Shown: in pieces, positions 5,483 to 6,937 of the stretch
Layout of the letters: every line of letters starts with the position of its first letter
How positions within the stretch are numbered: the first letter of the stretch is position 1
NCBI GenBank assembly: GCA_013298455.1
Contig: JAAFHR010000174.1
Span: 1-6,937, forward strand
From: Betaproteobacteria bacterium
GTDB lineage: Bacteria; Pseudomonadota; Gammaproteobacteria; Burkholderiales; Casimicrobiaceae
Direction of reading: 5' to 3'
Length of the DNA: 6,937 nucleotides
The notes under the pieces: generated by a model
The model's input: only the letters and a program-made list of their open reading frames with translations
Told to the model about the DNA's origin: nothing
Database searches by the model: none
Position numbers and translations under genes: made by a program

Positions 5483-6667
5483 ATGCTCACCCCTAACTTC
5501 ACCACCCTCCCGCCGCTCTCGCTGTACATCCACATCCCGTGGTGCATTCGAAAGTGTCCTTATTGCGATTTCAATTCGCATGAGGGGGCCGTTCAAGAGC
5601 GGGATTACATCAATGCGTTGATGAGCGATTTGGAATCGGAGCTACCCAACTTTTGGGGGCGCACGATTCAAACGATTTTTATCGGTGGCGGTACACCGAG
5701 CTTGTTTTCTGCCGACGCCATTGGCGAAATTTTGGCCGGTGTGCGCGCCCGAACGCGGCTCTCGCCCACGGCAGAGATCACGCTCGAAGCCAATCCGGGC
5801 ACGTTTGAGATGGCGAAATTCGCGGGCTATAAAGACGTCGGTGTGAATCGCTTGTCGATTGGCATTCAAAGTTTCAACGACGCACATCTGAAGGCGCTCG
5901 GTCGCGTTCACGATGCGAGTGAAGCGCGTCGCGCCATTGAAATTGGGCTCGCCACGATTGGCAATGTGAATTTGGATGTGATGTTCGCGCTGCCCGCATC
6001 GAGAACGAATTCAGCCGCGCAAACGATGGCGGAATGTGAAGCCGATGTGCGAACAGCGCTGTCGTTCAACACGCCGCATTTGTCGTTCTACCAACTCACG
6101 TTGGAGCCCAACACGGTGTTCGCCAAAAAGCCCCCGCCGCTCCCAGATCACGATTTGGCCGCCGACATGCAAGCTCGCGTGGAGACGATGCTCAGCGAGG
6201 CAGGTTACGAACACTACGAAACCTCGGGCTACGCCAAACCCAATCAGCGCTGCCAACACAATTTGAATTACTGGAATTTCGGCGATTACGTGGGCATTGG
6301 CGCAGGGGCACACGGCAAACTTTCGATGCCCGGATCGCCCACGAGTGCGGCGAGCATTGTGCGCACTGAGCGCGTAAAACAGCCGCGCGAATTCATGCAG
6401 CGCGCTGCAGCGGGCAACGCCGTTCACGAGCGCCGCGAAGTGACTCGCAGTGATGTTGGCTTCGAATTCATGCTCAATGCGCTTCGTTTGACCGATGGTT
6501 TCACCGTGCGTGATTTCGAAGCGCGAACCGGTTTTTCCATCACGCTCGTGGATCGCGCATTGAACGAATGCGAAGCCAAAAACCTCATCACCCGCGATCA
6601 TGTTCGCATCACACCGACCGCGCTGGGGCGAACGTTTTTGAATCAGGCGGTTTCGGCGTTTCTTTAG
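5483..6667 (+). CDS. hemW: Radical SAM heme chaperone HemW
   Basis: HemW binds heme and passes it to hemoproteins such as respiratory enzymes; it carries a 4Fe-4S cluster and binds S-adenosylmethionine, and is often misnamed oxygen-independent coproporphyrinogen oxidase. The 394 residues are slightly longer than the E. coli protein (378). Visible are YIHIPWCIRKCPYCDFNSH (15-33) with cluster ligands C21, C25, C28 and F30 where true HemN has a fourth cysteine, FIGGGTPSLF (66-75), ITLEANPGTFE (99-109), NRLSIGIQSF (122-131), the heme-binding HNLNYW (259-264), and a C-terminal winged-helix-like HemN_C domain (about 325-390). The start at ATG 5483 puts the first strand at about residue 13, as usual. 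In many relatives rdgB is followed directly by hemW; here yceH, panB and repeats lie between. No clear intrinsic terminator follows. Confidence 0.97.
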   Translation: MLTPNFTTLPPLSLYIHIPWCIRKCPYCDFNSHEGAVQERDYINALMSDLESELPNFWGRTIQTIFIGGGTPSLFSADAIGEILAGVRARTRLSPTAEITLEANPGTFEMAKFAGYKDVGVNRLSIGIQSFNDAHLKALGRVHDASEARRAIEIGLATIGNVNLDVMFALPASRTNSAAQTMAECEADVRTALSFNTPHLSFYQLTLEPNTVFAKKPPPLPDHDLAADMQARVETMLSEAGYEHYETSGYAKPNQRCQHNLNYWNFGDYVGIGAGAHGKLSMPGSPTSAASIVRTERVKQPREFMQRAAAGNAVHERREVTRSDVGFEFMLNALRLTDGFTVRDFEARTGFSITLVDRALNECEAKNLITRDHVRITPTALGRTFLNQAVSAFL

Positions 6668-6927
6668 TTAGCTTACCTGAGCATCGCCTTAATAAGCTTC
6701 AGCTAAGCCGAATTTCAATTCAATTTTGAAATCAGATGAAAACGCCTTCTAGCCTCAATTAATTCTGGCTTTACGCAATAAAGCTGGCTTTGGGTCAGTA
6801 TCGCGTGACGTCAACGCGCTTCAGACAATTCCCCTTGACGCGTGCCGGAGTCTGCGCGACATTCCGCTCTTCGGTGCGCGGCAATCTCGTCGCGGCGGCT
6901 CAATCAATTTCATGCTGAGGGAAGATC
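6668..6927. other. Intergenic region, AT-richer, no gene seen
   Basis: This 260-base gap is visibly richer in A and T in its first 120 bases than the rest of the window. It holds a 7-bp hairpin (ATTTCAA at 6712-6718 with TTGAAAT at 6726-6732), a TTAGCT/AGCTAA pair spanning 6668-6706, a CTGGCTTT direct repeat (at about 6766 and 6783), and an 8-bp palindrome TGACGTCA at 6806-6813. TTGACG at 6835-6840 could be a -35 box, with a poor GACATT at 6858-6863 as its -10. It probably contains the promoter region of the next gene. No RNA gene was recognised. Confidence 0.5.
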
Positions 6928-6937
6928 ATGTTTGCAA
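6928..6937 (+). CDS. Probable start of a further gene, cut by the window edge
   Basis: ATG 6928 begins Met-Phe-Ala and is preceded by GAGGGAAG (6917-6924), a plausible Shine-Dalgarno with a suitable gap. Only three codons are inside the window, so nothing can be said about the product. ATG 6912 in another frame is also open but lacks a ribosome site. Confidence 0.4.

Noticed and set aside
6011..6601. 196-codon open frame on the - strand
   Set aside because: Lies fully antisense to hemW, whose motifs are intact; the translation has no recognisable domain and no ribosome site was seen.
5483..6667. Oxygen-independent coproporphyrinogen III oxidase (HemN)
   Set aside because: The fourth cysteine of the HemN CxxxCxxCxC motif is replaced by Phe, and the heme-binding HNxxYW motif of HemW is present.

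Overview
The window looks like a chromosomal segment from a Proteobacterium, most likely a betaproteobacterium or a close gammaproteobacterial relative. Two things suggest this: the sequence character of RNase PH and HemW, and the linked order rph, rdgB, hemW, which is common in that group. No species can be named from the sequence. It is moderately GC-rich, and all seven complete or nearly complete genes are on the + strand. No tRNA, rRNA, CRISPR array, transposase or phage gene is visible.

Layout. (1) Positions 28-1781 hold the end of a surface-polysaccharide locus: a family 2 glycosyltransferase overlapping by 4 nt with a sugar-nucleotide epimerase/dehydratase that starts with TTG. (2) Positions 1938-2657 encode RNase PH (rph). 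(3) Positions 2962-4209 encode RdgB (XTP/dITP pyrophosphatase) and a YceH/DUF480 protein, almost abutting and probably co-transcribed. (4) Positions 4485-5318 encode PanB, the first committed enzyme of pantothenate synthesis. (5) Positions 5483-6667 encode HemW, a radical-SAM heme chaperone. (6) The last 270 bases are mostly non-coding and AT-richer, ending in the probable first codons of another gene at 6928. Apart from the two polysaccharide genes, these are housekeeping functions (RNA 3' processing, nucleotide-pool sanitation, cofactor and heme metabolism) that share no pathway.

The most striking content lies between the genes. Every junction lacking tight gene coupling, from 1782 to 5482, is filled by palindromic repeats of at least four unrelated types: a 9-bp-unit (ATCNGYGNA) element in three versions; a REP-like GTAGGAGCGGC element whose two copies form a perfect 23-bp inverted pair around one of those 9-bp-unit elements; a CTTCGACAAGCTCAG inverted pair; and a CCCTCCCCTTCAAGGGG inverted pair carrying a G-quadruplex motif. 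Most of these start within five bases of a stop codon. None ends in a U tract as an intrinsic terminator would. The individual repeat types resemble ones scattered through many environmental bacterial genomes (recalled, not searched). Their density, pairing and nesting here are the main points worth a second look. No new protein system is visible.
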